64,000 bases of DNA from Leisingera daeponensis DSM 23529 (GTDB lineage: Bacteria > Pseudomonadota > Alphaproteobacteria > Rhodobacterales > Rhodobacteraceae). The notes under the pieces are model-generated. The model saw nothing but the letters and a program-made list of their open reading frames with translations. It made no database searches and was not told the origin of the DNA. Positions 1-10,980 of this stretch are shown piece by piece. Within the stretch, counting starts at the first letter, position 1, and each line of letters opens with the position of its first letter. The stretch spans positions 38,218-102,217 of the forward strand of contig NZ_KI421502.1 in NCBI RefSeq assembly GCF_000473145.1, in the 5' to 3' direction. The position numbers and the translations under genes were made by a program.

Positions 1-375
1 CAGCTTGGGCAGCAGGGCTGTGGCGAACCCCGGCAGGCAGGCTATGCGCAGGTGCCCGGCGGTGCGCTCCGTCAAGTCGCGGTTGAGCTCTTCCAGGTGG
101 TTCAGGCTGTCGAACACGCGCCCCACCTCGGACAGCAGGTAACGCGCCTCGCTGGTGGGAATCAGAACCCCGTCCTGCCGGGTGAACAGCTCCACCGCCA
201 CCGATTTCGAAAAATCCGAAAGCAGCCGGCTGGCGGCGGGCTGCGAGATTCCCAGCGTCTCCGCCGCCCGGGTGACAGAGCCGCTGCGGGCCACGGCCTG
301 AAAGGCCTCGAGCTGTCTGAGACTGAATTTCAAGGGTTTAGCGGCCTTCTGCCGGGGGTGAACTGGCCGCGGCAT
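1..375 (-). CDS. LysR-family transcriptional regulator, N-terminal part (runs off the window)
   Basis: Reading leftwards from an ATG at 375, 125 codons stay open to the window edge. Residues about 15-75 form a typical LysR winged HTH (RQLEAFQAVARSGSVTRAAE, then a PAASR recognition-helix region), followed by the start of the effector domain (GHLRIACLPG). The gene is divergent from the ugpB-type operon and its start codon lies inside a 17-bp inverted repeat, so it is the likely regulator of that operon. The effector-binding domain is outside the window, so ligand and subfamily cannot be judged. The start could also be an internal TTG at residue 15, but the ATG is in frame and fits. Confidence 0.85.
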   Translation of the reverse strand, partial: MPRPVHPRQKAAKPLKFSLRQLEAFQAVARSGSVTRAAETLGISQPAASRLLSDFSKSVAVELFTRQDGVLIPTSEARYLLSEVGRVFDSLNHLEELNRDLTERTAGHLRIACLPGFATALLPKL

Positions 376-389
376 AACATGATGTTATG
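373..389. promoter_or_regulatory. Putative LysR operator (perfect inverted repeat) in the lysR/ugpB divergent region
   Basis: CATAACAT-G-ATGTTATG is a perfect 8-bp inverted repeat around one base and contains a T-N11-A LysR-type motif. It covers the lysR start codon and sits just upstream of a plausible ugpB promoter (TTGTCA at 394-399, 17-bp spacer, TTATTC at 417-422). The position suits both autorepression and control of the operon. The binding protein is inferred from proximity only. Confidence 0.5.
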
Positions 390-471
390 ATTTTTGTCAA
401 AAAACTTTTGCTTGAATTATTCCCTTCGCCGGACAAAAGCTTTTGCAGAGCCAACATTGGGAGAGAAGCTC

Positions 472-1773
472 ATGTCCGTTAAATCCTTGCTCTGCGCCTC
501 GGCAATTCTGGCCGTCGCCGGCAGCACCGCATTTGCAGAAACCGAAATTCAGTGGTGGCACGCCATGGGCGGCACCAATGGCGAGCGCGTCAACAAGATC
601 GCCGAAGACTTCAACGCCACTCAGGACGACTACAAGGTCGTGCCCGTCTACAAGGGCAACTACACCGAGACCATGACCGCGGCGATTGCCGCCTTCCGCG
701 CCAAGGAACACCCGCAGATTGTGCAGGTCTTCGAGGTCGGCACCGCCACCATGATGTCCGCCAAGGGCGCGATCTACCCGGTCGAACAGCTCATGAACGA
801 CACAGGCGAACCGTTTGACGGCGACGCCTTCCTGCCCGCCGTGGTGTCCTATTACGAAACCCCCGAGGGCGAGCTGCTGTCGATGCCCTTCAACAGCTCC
901 ACCCCGGTGCTGTGGTACAACAAGGACGCGCTGGACGCGGCCGGCGCCGAGGTGCCCGAAACCTGGGACGAGGTGAAAGCCGCGGCGCAGAAGCTGGTCG
1001 GCAACGGCATGAAATGCGGCCTGTCCTTCGGCTGGCAGTCCTGGGTGATGATCGAGAACTTCTCGGCCTGGCACAACCTGCCCACCGGCACCCAGGAAAA
1101 CGGCTTTGCGGGCTTTGACACCGAACTGACCTTCAACAACGACAAGCTGGCCGCGCGCCTGGATGATGTCGCGTCGATGGGCAAGGACGGCCTGTTCGTC
1201 TATGGCGGCCGCCGCGGCGACAGCCTGCCGCTGTTCACCAACGGCGAATGCGGCATGTGGATGAACTCCTCGGCCTATTACGGCTCGATCAAGGACCAGG
1301 CCGGGTTCGAATTCGGCCAGACCATGCTGCCGCTGGACACCGGCGTGGCCGACGCGCCGCAGAACTCGATCATCGGCGGCGCGACCCTGTGGGTGCTGGC
1401 CGGCCACGAGGAGGAGGAATACAAGGGCACCGCCAAGTTCCTCAGCTACCTGTCCTCGCCCGAGGTGCAGGCCTGGTGGCACCAGGAGACCGGTTACGTG
1501 CCGATCACCGCGGCAGCCTATGAGCTGTCCAAGGAGCAGGGGTTCTATGACAGCAACCCGGGCACCGACACCGCGATCAAGCAGCTCAGCCTGAACACCC
1601 CCACCGCCAACAGCCGCGGCCTGCGCTATGGCAACTTCGTTCAGGTCCGCGACGTGATCAACGAGGAGCTGGAAGCGCTGTGGGGCGGCGAGAAAACCGC
1701 ACAGGAGGCGCTGGACGCCGCGGTTGAGCGCGGCAACGACCTGCTGCGCAAGTTCGAGCGCACCGCCAAGTAA
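472..1773 (+). CDS. ugpB: ABC transporter periplasmic substrate-binding protein, glycerol-3-phosphate type (UgpB)
   Basis: A 433-residue extracytoplasmic binding protein of the UgpB/MalE class. It would capture sn-glycerol-3-phosphate or glycerophosphodiesters and deliver them to UgpAE. The first 22 residues form a signal peptide ending in AFA before ETEIQWWHAMGG, the characteristic UgpB N-terminus. The ATG at 472 is chosen because GGGAGAGAAG stands just before it; an upstream in-frame start at 394 would put 26 extra residues ahead of the signal peptide. It is the first gene of a co-directional ugpB-A-E-C-Q set. The assignment rests on overall similarity plus the adjacent UgpQ-type phosphodiesterase; other glycerol- or sugar-phosphate substrates remain possible. 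Confidence 0.85.
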   Translation: MSVKSLLCASAILAVAGSTAFAETEIQWWHAMGGTNGERVNKIAEDFNATQDDYKVVPVYKGNYTETMTAAIAAFRAKEHPQIVQVFEVGTATMMSAKGAIYPVEQLMNDTGEPFDGDAFLPAVVSYYETPEGELLSMPFNSSTPVLWYNKDALDAAGAEVPETWDEVKAAAQKLVGNGMKCGLSFGWQSWVMIENFSAWHNLPTGTQENGFAGFDTELTFNNDKLAARLDDVASMGKDGLFVYGGRRGDSLPLFTNGECGMWMNSSAYYGSIKDQAGFEFGQTMLPLDTGVADAPQNSIIGGATLWVLAGHEEEEYKGTAKFLSYLSSPEVQAWWHQETGYVPITAAAYELSKEQGFYDSNPGTDTAIKQLSLNTPTANSRGLRYGNFVQVRDVINEELEALWGGEKTAQEALDAAVERGNDLLRKFERTAK

Positions 1774-1845
1774 CCCCTCCCTGACGCCCCGGCCCTGCCG
1801 CCCCTTCCCCGGGCGGCAGGGCCATTTTCCTGATTGGGGTCCTTC

Positions 1846-2727
1846 ATGCTCAAACGGGTGCATTTCCCAACCTCGGCGCTGCCCTACCTGCTGGTTGCGC
1901 CGCAAATCGCCATTACCCTGGTGTTCTTCCTCTGGCCTGCCAGCCAGGCGATGTATCAGTCGTTCCTGATCGAGGACGCCTTTGGCCTTGGCACCGAATT
2001 CGTCTGGTTCGAGAATTTCGAGATTCTCGCCACCGACCCGCACTATCTGGCCAGTTTCCAGCGCACCGCGGTGTTCTCATTGCTGGTGGCGGCGCTGTCG
2101 ATGGGCTTTGCGCTGATCCTCGCGGGCTTTGCCCAGCGGGTGGTGCGCGGCGCCATGTTCTACCGCACCATGCTGATCTGGCCCTATGCGGTGGCGCCGG
2201 TTCTGGCGGGCGCGCTGTGGGTGTTCATGTTCAACCCCACCCTTGGCATCTTCCCCTATTTCCTGGAATTCGCGGGCATCACCTGGAACCACTACCTCAA
2301 CGGCACCCAGGCGATGGCGCTGGTGATCCTGGCCGCGGCGTGGAAACAGGTCGCCTATAACTTCCTGTTCTACCTTGCCGCCATGCAGTCGATCCCCAAT
2401 TCCGTGATCGAGGCCGCCGCCATCGACGGCGCAGGCCCGGCACGGCGGTTCTGGACCATCATCTTCCCGCTGATCTCGCCCACCACGTTCTTCCTGCTGG
2501 TGATCAACATGGTCTATGCCTTTTTCGAGACCTTCGGCATCATCCACGCCGTGACCCAGGGCGGCCCCGGCACCTCCACCACCATTCTGGTCTACAAGGT
2601 GTTCAACGACGGTTTTGTCGGCCTCGACCTCGGCGGCTCTGCCGCGCAGTCGGTTGTGCTGATGGTGCTGGTGATCGCCATGACCGTGGTCCAGTTCCGC
2701 TTTGTTGAAAGAAAGGTGGCATACTGA
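1846..2727 (+). CDS. ugpA: ABC transporter permease, UgpA type
   Basis: A 293-residue inner-membrane permease with about six hydrophobic segments. The EAA loop that contacts the ATPase is visible as [15 protein letters not shown] followed by the conserved IIFPLISP. With UgpE it forms the transmembrane channel of the importer. The ATG at 1846 is preferred over an in-frame TTG at 1834, because a GGGG ribosome-binding stretch at 1836-1839 lies about 6 bases before it. The gene follows ugpB after about 70 bp and overlaps ugpE by one base (TGATG), indicating translational coupling. Confidence 0.85.
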   Translation: MLKRVHFPTSALPYLLVAPQIAITLVFFLWPASQAMYQSFLIEDAFGLGTEFVWFENFEILATDPHYLASFQRTAVFSLLVAALSMGFALILAGFAQRVVRGAMFYRTMLIWPYAVAPVLAGALWVFMFNPTLGIFPYFLEFAGITWNHYLNGTQAMALVILAAAWKQVAYNFLFYLAAMQSIPNSVIEAAAIDGAGPARRFWTIIFPLISPTTFFLLVINMVYAFFETFGIIHAVTQGGPGTSTTILVYKVFNDGFVGLDLGGSAAQSVVLMVLVIAMTVVQFRFVERKVAY

Positions 2728-3578
2728 TGGTCGAAAACCGCCCCCTTACCGCCTTCCTCACCCATCTGGTGCTGATCCTTGGGGTTCTGGCGATCGCGCT
2801 GCCGGTGTGGATCACCTTTGTCGCCGCCACCCACGACCAGCTGCGGATGAACCAGGCGCCGCTGCCGCTGTGGCCCGGCGATCATTTCCTGGTGAACATG
2901 AAGCAGACCCTGTTCGGCTCCGGCCTCAGCGGGACCGAAACCGCGCCGGTCTGGCTGATGCTGCTGAACTCATTGGCGATGGCGCTGATGATCTCCACCG
3001 GCAAGATCGCGATTTCGCTGCTGTCGGCCTTTGCCATCGTCTACTTCAAGTTCCCGTTCCGCATGACCTTCTTCTGGATGATCTTCATCACCCTGATGCT
3101 GCCGGTCGAGGTGCGGATCCTGCCGACCTTCGAGGTGGTTGCCAACCTGGGAATGCTGAACAGCTATTGGGGCCTGTCGGTCCCGCTGATCGCCTCGGCC
3201 ACCGCGACCTTCATGTTCCGCCAGGTGTTCCTGACGGTGCCGGATGAGCTCTTGGAAAGCGCCCGCATCGACGGCGCCGGGCCGCTCCGGTTCTTCTTTG
3301 ATATCCTGCTGCCCTTGTCGCGCACCAACATCGCGGCGCTGTTCGTGATCCTGTTCATCTTCGGCTGGAACCAGTACCTCTGGCCGCTTTTGATCACCAC
3401 CGACACCTCGATGACCACCATCGTGATGTCGATCAAGCAGATGCTGGAGGCGGCGGAGCAAAGCCCGCAGTGGAACATCATCATGACCACGGCCCTTCTG
3501 GCGATGATCCCGCCGGTGTTCGTGGTCATCGCAATGCAAAAGCTCTTTGTGCAGGGCTTGACGGAAACCGATAAGTAA
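2727..3578 (+). CDS. ugpE: ABC transporter permease, UgpE type
   Basis: A 283-residue second permease subunit. It has an N-terminal membrane segment, further hydrophobic helices, and the EAA loop [20 protein letters not shown] near residues 175-195. It partners UgpA in the cytoplasmic membrane. Its ATG shares the final A of the ugpA stop codon (TGATG). The ATPase gene begins 13 bases downstream. The length is normal for carbohydrate-uptake CUT1 permeases. Confidence 0.85.
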   Translation: MVENRPLTAFLTHLVLILGVLAIALPVWITFVAATHDQLRMNQAPLPLWPGDHFLVNMKQTLFGSGLSGTETAPVWLMLLNSLAMALMISTGKIAISLLSAFAIVYFKFPFRMTFFWMIFITLMLPVEVRILPTFEVVANLGMLNSYWGLSVPLIASATATFMFRQVFLTVPDELLESARIDGAGPLRFFFDILLPLSRTNIAALFVILFIFGWNQYLWPLLITTDTSMTTIVMSIKQMLEAAEQSPQWNIIMTTALLAMIPPVFVVIAMQKLFVQGLTETDK

Positions 3579-3591
3579 GGCGCGCCGAATA

Positions 3592-4646
<1,055 letters not shown>

Positions 4647-4647
<1 letters not shown>

Positions 4648-5588
4648 TGCAGTACCCCCAAATCCCCGCCTTCGCCGCCCGGCCGGGCGTGATCCGCCTG
4701 ATCGGCCACCGCGGCGCCCGCGGCGTGCTGCCGGAAAACACGATGGAAGGCTTTGCGTTTGCCCTGACCGCCGGGGTGGAGCTGCTAGAGCTGGACGTGA
4801 CTGCCACCCGCGACGGCGTCCCGGTGATCACCCACAACCACCGCCTCACCCGGTCGATGATCCGCGGCGCCGATGGCTGCTGGCTGCAGGGGGAGGAACC
4901 CAAGGTGGCGTCTCTGACTTACGCCGAACTGCAGGCCTATGACGCGGGCGGGCTGGACGGCAGCAGCGTCTATGGCCAGCGGTTCCCGGATCAGGCGTTT
5001 CTGACCGGCGTGCGCATTCCCCGGCTTGCGGACTTGCTGGCGCTGCTGCAGCGGCCCGAGCATCAGAACGTGCATCTGCTGCTGGAGATCAAGTCCGATC
5101 CGGACCTGATCGGCGACACCGCCGCGCGCCGCAAACTGGTGGAGGCAGTGGTGGCAGAGGTGCGCCAGGCCCGGATGCAGCCGCGCACGGTGCTGCACAG
5201 TTTCGACTGGGATCTGCTGACAGACTGCCAGCGGATCGCCCCGGAAATGCCTGCCTCCTTCCTGACCCAGCTGCCGGAGAACGACGACGACGCGGGCGAG
5301 GATTCCTCCAAGGCGGTGAACCCGGTGGCGGGCTTCAGCGCCATTGACCTGCCGGACCGGGTGGCTGCCGCCAAGGGCCAGTTCTGGTGCCCCTATTTTC
5401 TGGATATCACGGCAGACTCGCTGGCCCGCGCCCGGGCGCTGGGGCTGGTGACGGTGGTCTGGACGGTGAATGAGCCGGAAGACATCGACCGGATGATCGC
5501 CCTTGGCGTCGATGCCATCTGCACCGATTTTCCGGGGCGGGTGCAGCGGCAGTTGCTAATGCACGGGCTGCACTGGCGCTCAGACTGA
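4647..5588 (+). CDS. ugpQ: Glycerophosphodiester phosphodiesterase (UgpQ type)
   Basis: A 313-residue GDPD-family enzyme that hydrolyses glycerophosphodiesters to sn-glycerol-3-phosphate plus an alcohol such as choline or ethanolamine. The N-terminal active site is textbook: GHRGARG, then PENTMEGF, then ELDVTATRDGVPVITHN with the acid and histidine residues of the TIM-barrel active site. The C-terminal strand VVWTVNEPEDIDRM is also typical. No signal peptide is seen, so it acts in the cytoplasm after uptake. Its start overlaps the ugpC stop (TGATG). This gene is the best evidence that the transporter handles glycerophosphodiesters. It ends against a three-hairpin terminator region shared with the convergent hut operon. 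Confidence 0.9.
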
Positions 5589-5593
5589 AAAAA

Positions 5594-5667
5594 GCCGTTT
5601 CCCTGCAAGGGAAACGGCCCTGAAAAATCGGATTTTTCAGGGCTGAAATCCGCGCCGGATTTCAGCC
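5594..5667. terminator. Three tandem hairpins between convergent ugpQ and hutU (bidirectional terminator)
   Basis: Three near-contiguous perfect inverted repeats fill the 88-bp gap: 5594-5618 (11-bp arms), 5617-5643 (13-bp arms around a single G, containing an A5/T5 run) and 5641-5667 (12-bp arms). Two converging operons end here, so a terminator active in both directions is the natural reading. Confidence 0.75.
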
Positions 5668-5676
5668 GTTTCCAGG

Positions 5677-7359
5677 TCAGCCCAGAATACCGGGCAGGTT
5701 CAGACCATGCTCGCGCGCGCAGTCCTTGGCGATCTCATACCCCGCATCCGCATGGCGCATGACGCCGGTGGCCGGGTCGTTCCACAGCACGCGGCCGATC
5801 CGGCGCGCGGCGTCCTCGCTGCCGTCGCAGCAGATCACCACGCCGGAATGCTGCGAGAAGCCCATGCCGACCCCGCCGCCGTGGTGCAGCGACACCCAGG
5901 TCGCACCGGAGGCGGTGTTGAGGAGCGCGTTCAGCAGCGGCCAGTCGGACACCGCGTCGGAGCCGTCCATCATCGCCTCGGTCTCGCGGTTCGGGGACGC
6001 GACGGAACCCGAGTCCAGATGGTCGCGGCCAATGACCACCGGCGCCTTCAGCTCGCCAGTGCGGACCATCTCGTTGAAGGCGAGGCCCGCCTTGTGGCGG
6101 TCGCCAAGCCCGATCCAGCAAATCCGCGCGGGCAGGCCCTGGAAGGCAATCCGCTCCTGCGCCATGTCCAGCCAGCGGTGCAGTCCCTCGTTCTCGGGGA
6201 ACAGCTCCTTCATCTTGGCGTCGGTCTTCCTGATATCCTCCGGATCGCCCGAGAGTGCGGCCCAGCGGAACGGGCCGATGCCGCGGCAGAACAGCGGGCG
6301 GATGTAGGCGGGCACGAAACCGGGGAAGTCAAAGGCGTTCTCTAGCCCCTCCTCCAGCGCCATCTGGCGGATGTTGTTGCCGTAATCCACCGTCGGCACG
6401 CCCATCGCGTGGAAATCGCACATCGCCTTCACCTGCACGCGCATGCTGGCGCGGGCGGCCATTTCCACCGCTTTCGGCTCGGAGACCCGGCGCTCCTTCC
6501 ACTCGCCCATGGTCCAGCCCAGCGGCAGGTAGCCGTTCACCGGGTCGTGGGCAGAGGTCTGGTCGGTCACGATATCGGGGCGGATGCCGCCCGCCTTGGC
6601 GCGTTCCACCAGTTCGGGGAAGATCTCTGCCGCGTTGCCCAGAAGGCCCACGGATTTCGCTTCGCCCGCCGCGGTCCAGCGCTCGATCATCTCCAGCGCT
6701 TCGTCCAGGGTTTCGGCCTTCTCGTCCAGGTATTTGGTGCGCAGGCGGAAGTCGATGGAGTCCGGGTTGCACTCCACCGCCAGGCAGCAGGCACCGGCGA
6801 AGACAGCGGCCAGCGGCTGCGCGCCGCCCATGCCGCCGAGGCCGCCGGTCAGGATCCACTTGCCCTTGAGGTCGCCGCCGTAATGCTGGCGGCCGGCCTC
6901 GGCAAAGGTCTCGTAAGTGCCCTGCACGATGCCCTGCGTGCCGATATAGATCCAGGAGCCGGCCGTCATCTGGCCGTACATCATCAGGCCCTTCTTATCG
7001 AGCTCGTTGAAGTGGTCCCAGTTGGCCCAATGCGGCACCAGGTTGGAGTTGGCGATCAGCACGCGGGGCGCGTCCTTGTGGGTCTGGAAGACGCCCACGG
7101 GCTTGCCCGACTGAACCATAAGGGTCTGATCTTCCTCAAGGTTTTTCAGGGTCTCGACGATCATGTCGAAATCCTTCCAGGTGCGCGCGGCGCGGCCGAT
7201 GCCGCCGTACACCACCAGCTCATGCGGGTTTTCGGCCACATCCGGATGCAGGTTGTTCATCATCATCCGCAGCGGCGCCTCGGTCATCCAGGACTTGGCG
7301 TTAAGCTCCGTGCCGGTCGGCGGGAAGATGTCGCGGGTGTTCTTGCGGGGATCGCTCAT
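5677..7359 (-). CDS. hutU: Urocanate hydratase
   Basis: A 560-residue enzyme converting urocanate to 4-imidazolone-5-propionate with tightly bound NAD+, the second step of histidine degradation. Family hallmarks are the glycine-rich [14 protein letters not shown] near residue 175 and [14 protein letters not shown] near 410, which contains the conserved cysteine. The longer open frame reaches back into hutG. The real start is the ATG at 7359, which overlaps the hutG stop by 4 bases (ATGA). The length matches the family. It is the last gene of hutIHGU. Confidence 0.95.
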   Translation of the reverse strand: MSDPRKNTRDIFPPTGTELNAKSWMTEAPLRMMMNNLHPDVAENPHELVVYGGIGRAARTWKDFDMIVETLKNLEEDQTLMVQSGKPVGVFQTHKDAPRVLIANSNLVPHWANWDHFNELDKKGLMMYGQMTAGSWIYIGTQGIVQGTYETFAEAGRQHYGGDLKGKWILTGGLGGMGGAQPLAAVFAGACCLAVECNPDSIDFRLRTKYLDEKAETLDEALEMIERWTAAGEAKSVGLLGNAAEIFPELVERAKAGGIRPDIVTDQTSAHDPVNGYLPLGWTMGEWKERRVSEPKAVEMAARASMRVQVKAMCDFHAMGVPTVDYGNNIRQMALEEGLENAFDFPGFVPAYIRPLFCRGIGPFRWAALSGDPEDIRKTDAKMKELFPENEGLHRWLDMAQERIAFQGLPARICWIGLGDRHKAGLAFNEMVRTGELKAPVVIGRDHLDSGSVASPNRETEAMMDGSDAVSDWPLLNALLNTASGATWVSLHHGGGVGMGFSQHSGVVICCDGSEDAARRIGRVLWNDPATGVMRHADAGYEIAKDCAREHGLNLPGILG

Positions 7360-8138
7360 GCGGGCCTCCAGGTCTGAAGATCGGTGAGAATATTGGTGAG
7401 ATGGGCGCGCAGGGCTTCCGCGCGCTCCGGCAGATAGGTCCAGGGCGGGCTTTCCTGGCAGTAGGTGGCCTGCGCCAGCTCCATCTGGATGGCGTGATAG
7501 CCTTCGCCGGGCCGCCCGTAGTGGCGGGTGGTCCAGCCGCCCTTGAAGCGCCCGTTGAGGGTGGAGGTATAGCCCTCCGCCGCCTCGCAATGGGCCACGG
7601 TCAGCGCCTCGATGGCAGGATCGCAGGTTTCGCCCATGTTGGTGCCGACGTTGAAATCCGGCAGGCGGCCCTCGAACAGAAACGGGATGTCGCCGCGGAT
7701 CGAGTGGCAATCGTAGAGGATGGCAAAGCCGTGGAGTGCCTTCACCCGCTCCAGCTCTGCCGCCAGCGCCGTGTGGTACGGCGCGTGATAGGCCGCGCGG
7801 CGGCGGGTGATTTCCGCCTCATCCGGCTCCCTGCCCTCCTGCCAGACAGGCAGCCCGTCGAAATCGGTCATCGGCACCAGAGTGGTGGTGTTCTGCCCGG
7901 GATAGAGGCTGATACCGGCGGGATCGCGGTTCACGTCGATCACATAGCGGTGGATGGGGGTGCGCACGGTTGTTACCTCCTCCACCAGCGCGGAATACAG
8001 GTCATGGATATGCCAGTCGGTGTCGGCCAGCGCCCTGCCCGTCTCATTGAGGCACTCCCAGATCTCCGGCGGCACATCGGTGCCGGTGTGGGGCAGCCCC
8101 AGCACCAGCGGCGATGACCCTTGGGTGACGCCGATCAT
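7356..8138 (-). CDS. hutG: N-formylglutamate deformylase
   Basis: A 260-residue protein of the N-formylglutamate amidohydrolase family, releasing formate and glutamate at the end of the five-step Hut pathway. Visible hallmarks are [11 protein letters not shown] near the N-terminus, DVNRDPAG, and [20 protein letters not shown] with likely metal ligands. It overlaps hutH and hutU by 4 bases on each side (ATGA). A deformylase at this position implies the route through formiminoglutamate deiminase (HutF), but no hutF is present in the window. Confidence 0.92.
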   Translation of the reverse strand: MIGVTQGSSPLVLGLPHTGTDVPPEIWECLNETGRALADTDWHIHDLYSALVEEVTTVRTPIHRYVIDVNRDPAGISLYPGQNTTTLVPMTDFDGLPVWQEGREPDEAEITRRRAAYHAPYHTALAAELERVKALHGFAILYDCHSIRGDIPFLFEGRLPDFNVGTNMGETCDPAIEALTVAHCEAAEGYTSTLNGRFKGGWTTRHYGRPGEGYHAIQMELAQATYCQESPPWTYLPERAEALRAHLTNILTDLQTWRPA

Positions 8139-9658
8139 GCCGCCACCTTGACGCCCGCGGCGTCCGCGACGCGGCCTGCGCGGACCATGGCGCTGGCAGC
8201 CTCAATATCCGGCGCCAGGTAACGGTCCTCCGCCAGCGCGGGGATCTCCTTGCGCAGCATCGCCAGAACGTCCTGCAGGCGGGCAGAGGTTTGCAGAGGC
8301 GCGCGCGCCTCGACGCCTTGCGCGGCGCAGAGCATTTCGACGCCCAGGATCACCGAGAGGTTGGCGTTCATCCGTCCCAGCCGCAGCGCACCGTGGGCGG
8401 CCATCGACACGTGGTCTTCCTGGTTTGCTGACGTTGGGGTTGAATCCGTCACGCAAGGATTCGCCAAATGCTTGTTTTCGCTCATCAGCGCGGCGGTGGT
8501 CACCTCGGCGATCATGAAGCCGGAGTTCAGGCCCGGATCGGGCGTCAGGAAGGGCGGCAGGTCGTGGCTGAGGGTCGGGTCCACCATCAAGGCCACCCGG
8601 CGCTGCGCGATGGCGCCGATCTCGGCCACGGCGAGCGCGATCTGGTCGGCGGCAAAGCCCACGTATTCGGCATGGAAATTGCCGCCGGAGACGATGCGCC
8701 CCTCGTTCACCAGCACCAGCGGGTTGTCGGTGACGGCGTTGGCCTCGATCTCCAGCGTTTTGGCGGCCATCCGCAGCACGTCCAGCGCCGCGCCCACCAC
8801 CTGCGGCTGGCAGCGGATGCAATAGGGATCCTGCACCCGGGTGTCGCCCTCGCGGTGGCTTTCGCGGATTTCCGATCCGTCCATGATCGCGCGCATCTCG
8901 CGGGCCACGTCGATCTGCCCGGCATGGCCGCGCAGGGTGTGAATGTCGGCCACCAGCGGCGCGGTGGAGCCCATGATGGCGTCGGTGGTGAGCGATGCAA
9001 TCGCCATCGAGGCCTCTGCCATGCGCCAGGCGTCAAACAGCCCGGCCAGCGCGCAGGCGGTGGAGAACTGGGTGCCGTTGATCAGCCCCAGGCCTTCCTT
9101 GGGGCCGAGCACAATAGGCTCTAACCCGGCCTTTTTCAGCGCATCCGCGCTGGACATGCGGGTGCCCTCAAATGTGGCCTCCCCTGCCCCGATCATCGCC
9201 GCCGCCATATGCGCCAGCGGTGCCAGATCGCCGGAAGCGCCGACGGAGCCCTGCGACGGGATCACCGGCACGACGCCGCGTTCCAGCATCTGCTCGATCT
9301 GCTCGATCACCAGCCAGCGCACGCCCGACGCGCCGCGGCCCATCGACAAGAGCTTCAGCGTCATCATCAGCCGGGTCTTGTCCTCCGGCAGCGCCTCCCC
9401 TACCCCGCAGCAGTGGCTGAGGATCAGGTTGCGCTGCAGCGTGGCAGTGTCAGCCGGTGCGATCTTGGTCGAGGCAAGCTTGCCGAAACCGGTGTTGATG
9501 CCATAGACGGCCTCCTCACCGGCAGCGGCATCCGCCACCATTTTCGCAGCGGCCTCCACCGGTTCGCGGGCGGAGGCATCCAGCTTGGCCGGGGTCAGGT
9601 TGCGGTAGATATCTTCCAGCGTGGCAAGCGTTACCGTGCCGGGGATCATCTCGATCAT
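8135..9658 (-). CDS. hutH: Histidine ammonia-lyase
   Basis: A 507-residue enzyme that eliminates ammonia from L-histidine to give urocanate, the first step of the pathway. The Ala141-Ser142-Gly143 triad within [12 protein letters not shown] cyclises into the MIO electrophile. [12 protein letters not shown] near residue 52 is also a family signature. The start overlaps the hutI stop as ATGA; a second ATG three codons in is possible. Normal length (about 505-515). Confidence 0.96.
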   Translation of the reverse strand: MIEMIPGTVTLATLEDIYRNLTPAKLDASAREPVEAAAKMVADAAAGEEAVYGINTGFGKLASTKIAPADTATLQRNLILSHCCGVGEALPEDKTRLMMTLKLLSMGRGASGVRWLVIEQIEQMLERGVVPVIPSQGSVGASGDLAPLAHMAAAMIGAGEATFEGTRMSSADALKKAGLEPIVLGPKEGLGLINGTQFSTACALAGLFDAWRMAEASMAIASLTTDAIMGSTAPLVADIHTLRGHAGQIDVAREMRAIMDGSEIRESHREGDTRVQDPYCIRCQPQVVGAALDVLRMAAKTLEIEANAVTDNPLVLVNEGRIVSGGNFHAEYVGFAADQIALAVAEIGAIAQRRVALMVDPTLSHDLPPFLTPDPGLNSGFMIAEVTTAALMSENKHLANPCVTDSTPTSANQEDHVSMAAHGALRLGRMNANLSVILGVEMLCAAQGVEARAPLQTSARLQDVLAMLRKEIPALAEDRYLAPDIEAASAMVRAGRVADAAGVKVAA

Positions 9659-10863
9659 CGTTTTCCCTCATAGATACGGGTGTAAAGCGGGTTGAAGCCG
9701 ATGCGGTAGGCGAGCTCAGCCGGCGTTTCCACGTCCCAGACCGCCAGATCGGCGCGCATACCGGCAGCGATCTGTCCCCGGTCCGCCAGCCCCAGCGCAC
9801 GGGCTGCGTTGCGGGTGACGCCTGCCAGCGCCTCCTCCGGGGTCATCCGGAACAGGGTGCAGCCCATGTTCATGGTCAGCAGCAAGGAGGTCAGCGGCGA
9901 GGAGCCGGGGTTGCAGTCGGTCGCCAGCGCCATCGGCACGCCGTGGGCGCGGAAATGTTCAATCGGCGGCGCTTGCGTTTCGCGGATGGTGTAGAAGGCG
10001 CCGGGCAGGATCACCGCGACGGAGCCCGCGGCGGCCATCGCCCTGGCATCGTCCCCGGTGGCGTATTCCACATGATCGACTGACAACGCGCCGTAGTCCG
10101 CGGCCAGCTTGGTGCCGCCCTGGTGGCTCAGCTGTTCGGCGTGCAGTTTCACCGGCAGGCCCAGTTCCTGCGCCACCTTGAACACCCGTTCGATCTGCGC
10201 AGGGGAAAACGCGATGTTTTCGCAGAAGCCGTCAACCGCATCCACCAGCCCCTCCGCATGGGCGGCGCGCAGGGCGGGGATGCAGACCTGATCGATGTAG
10301 GCATCGTCACGGCCCTTGTACTCGCCCGGCGTGGCATGGGCGCCAAGGAAGGTGGTCTTGACCGTCACCGGGCGCAATTCCCCCAGACGGCGGGCGGCGC
10401 GCAGCATGTTGAGTTCGGTGTCCAGATCCAGCCCGTAGCCGGATTTCACCTCTACCACGGTTGCGCCCTCGGCGATCAGCGCATCCAGCCGCGGCAGCGC
10501 GCCCTGCACCAGATCCTCCTGCGATGCGGTGCGGGTGGCCGACACGGTGGAGACGATGCCGCCCCCTGCCCTTGCGACTTCCTCGTAAGACGCCCCATTG
10601 AGGCGCATCTCGAACTCCATCGCGCGGTTGCCGCCAAAGACGATATGGGTGTGGCAGTCGATCAGACCCGGCGTGACCAGCCGCCCGCCCTGGCTGCGCT
10701 GCTCCCACGGAAAATTGTCAGCTGACAATTTTTCCCGCGGCCCGGCCCAGACGATGCTGCCGTCCGAAACCGCGACGGCCCCGTCCTCAATCAGGCCATA
10801 AGGCGTGTCTGAACCGGCCATCGTGGCCAGCCGGGCGTCTGTCAGAACGTAGTTCCCTGTCAC
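9655..10863 (-). CDS. hutI: Imidazolonepropionase (contains a parS-like palindrome in frame)
   Basis: A 402-residue amidohydrolase that opens 4-imidazolone-5-propionate to N-formimino-L-glutamate. Metal-ligand motifs are [10 protein letters not shown] (about 74), [15 protein letters not shown] and [10 protein letters not shown]. The start is a GTG at 10863. It is the first gene of hutIHGU, all genes overlapping by 4 bases. Codons about 44-51 (KLSADNF) are encoded by a perfect 22-bp palindrome identical in core to three more copies near repC. The catalytic barrel is unaffected because this segment is in the N-terminal beta-domain. No hutC repressor gene or hutF lies next to it. Confidence 0.94.
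   Translation of the reverse strand: MTGNYVLTDARLATMAGSDTPYGLIEDGAVAVSDGSIVWAGPREKLSADNFPWEQRSQGGRLVTPGLIDCHTHIVFGGNRAMEFEMRLNGASYEEVARAGGGIVSTVSATRTASQEDLVQGALPRLDALIAEGATVVEVKSGYGLDLDTELNMLRAARRLGELRPVTVKTTFLGAHATPGEYKGRDDAYIDQVCIPALRAAHAEGLVDAVDGFCENIAFSPAQIERVFKVAQELGLPVKLHAEQLSHQGGTKLAADYGALSVDHVEYATGDDARAMAAAGSVAVILPGAFYTIRETQAPPIEHFRAHGVPMALATDCNPGSSPLTSLLLTMNMGCTLFRMTPEEALAGVTRNAARALGLADRGQIAAGMRADLAVWDVETPAELAYRIGFNPLYTRIYEGKR
10711..10732. promoter_or_regulatory. parS: parS-like RepB centromere palindrome, copy 1 (inside hutI)
   Basis: A perfect 22-bp palindrome with core AATTGTCAGCTGACAATT, flanked by one further A pair and T pair. The same core recurs at 12395, 12517 and 12647, next to repC. 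In repABC replicons the RepB/ParB protein binds several identical palindromes near the operon; this one lies about 1.9 kb beyond repC, inside coding sequence. Confidence 0.75.
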
Positions 10864-10980
10864 GGAATCCCCCCGAGTCGCTGTGGTGCTGGTTTGGCAT
10901 TAAGCTACTCATTTAGGATATTATGTCTAGTCATAAAATCGCAAGACCGCGTGCGCTTCCGGCCGCAGCCTGCCCCCCCT

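Noticed and set aside
397..2043. 548-codon open frame on the minus strand over the ugpB gene
   Set aside because: Antisense shadow in GC-rich DNA. The plus-strand frame has a signal peptide, RBS and clear UgpB similarity; this one is rich in Arg, Gly and His with no motif.
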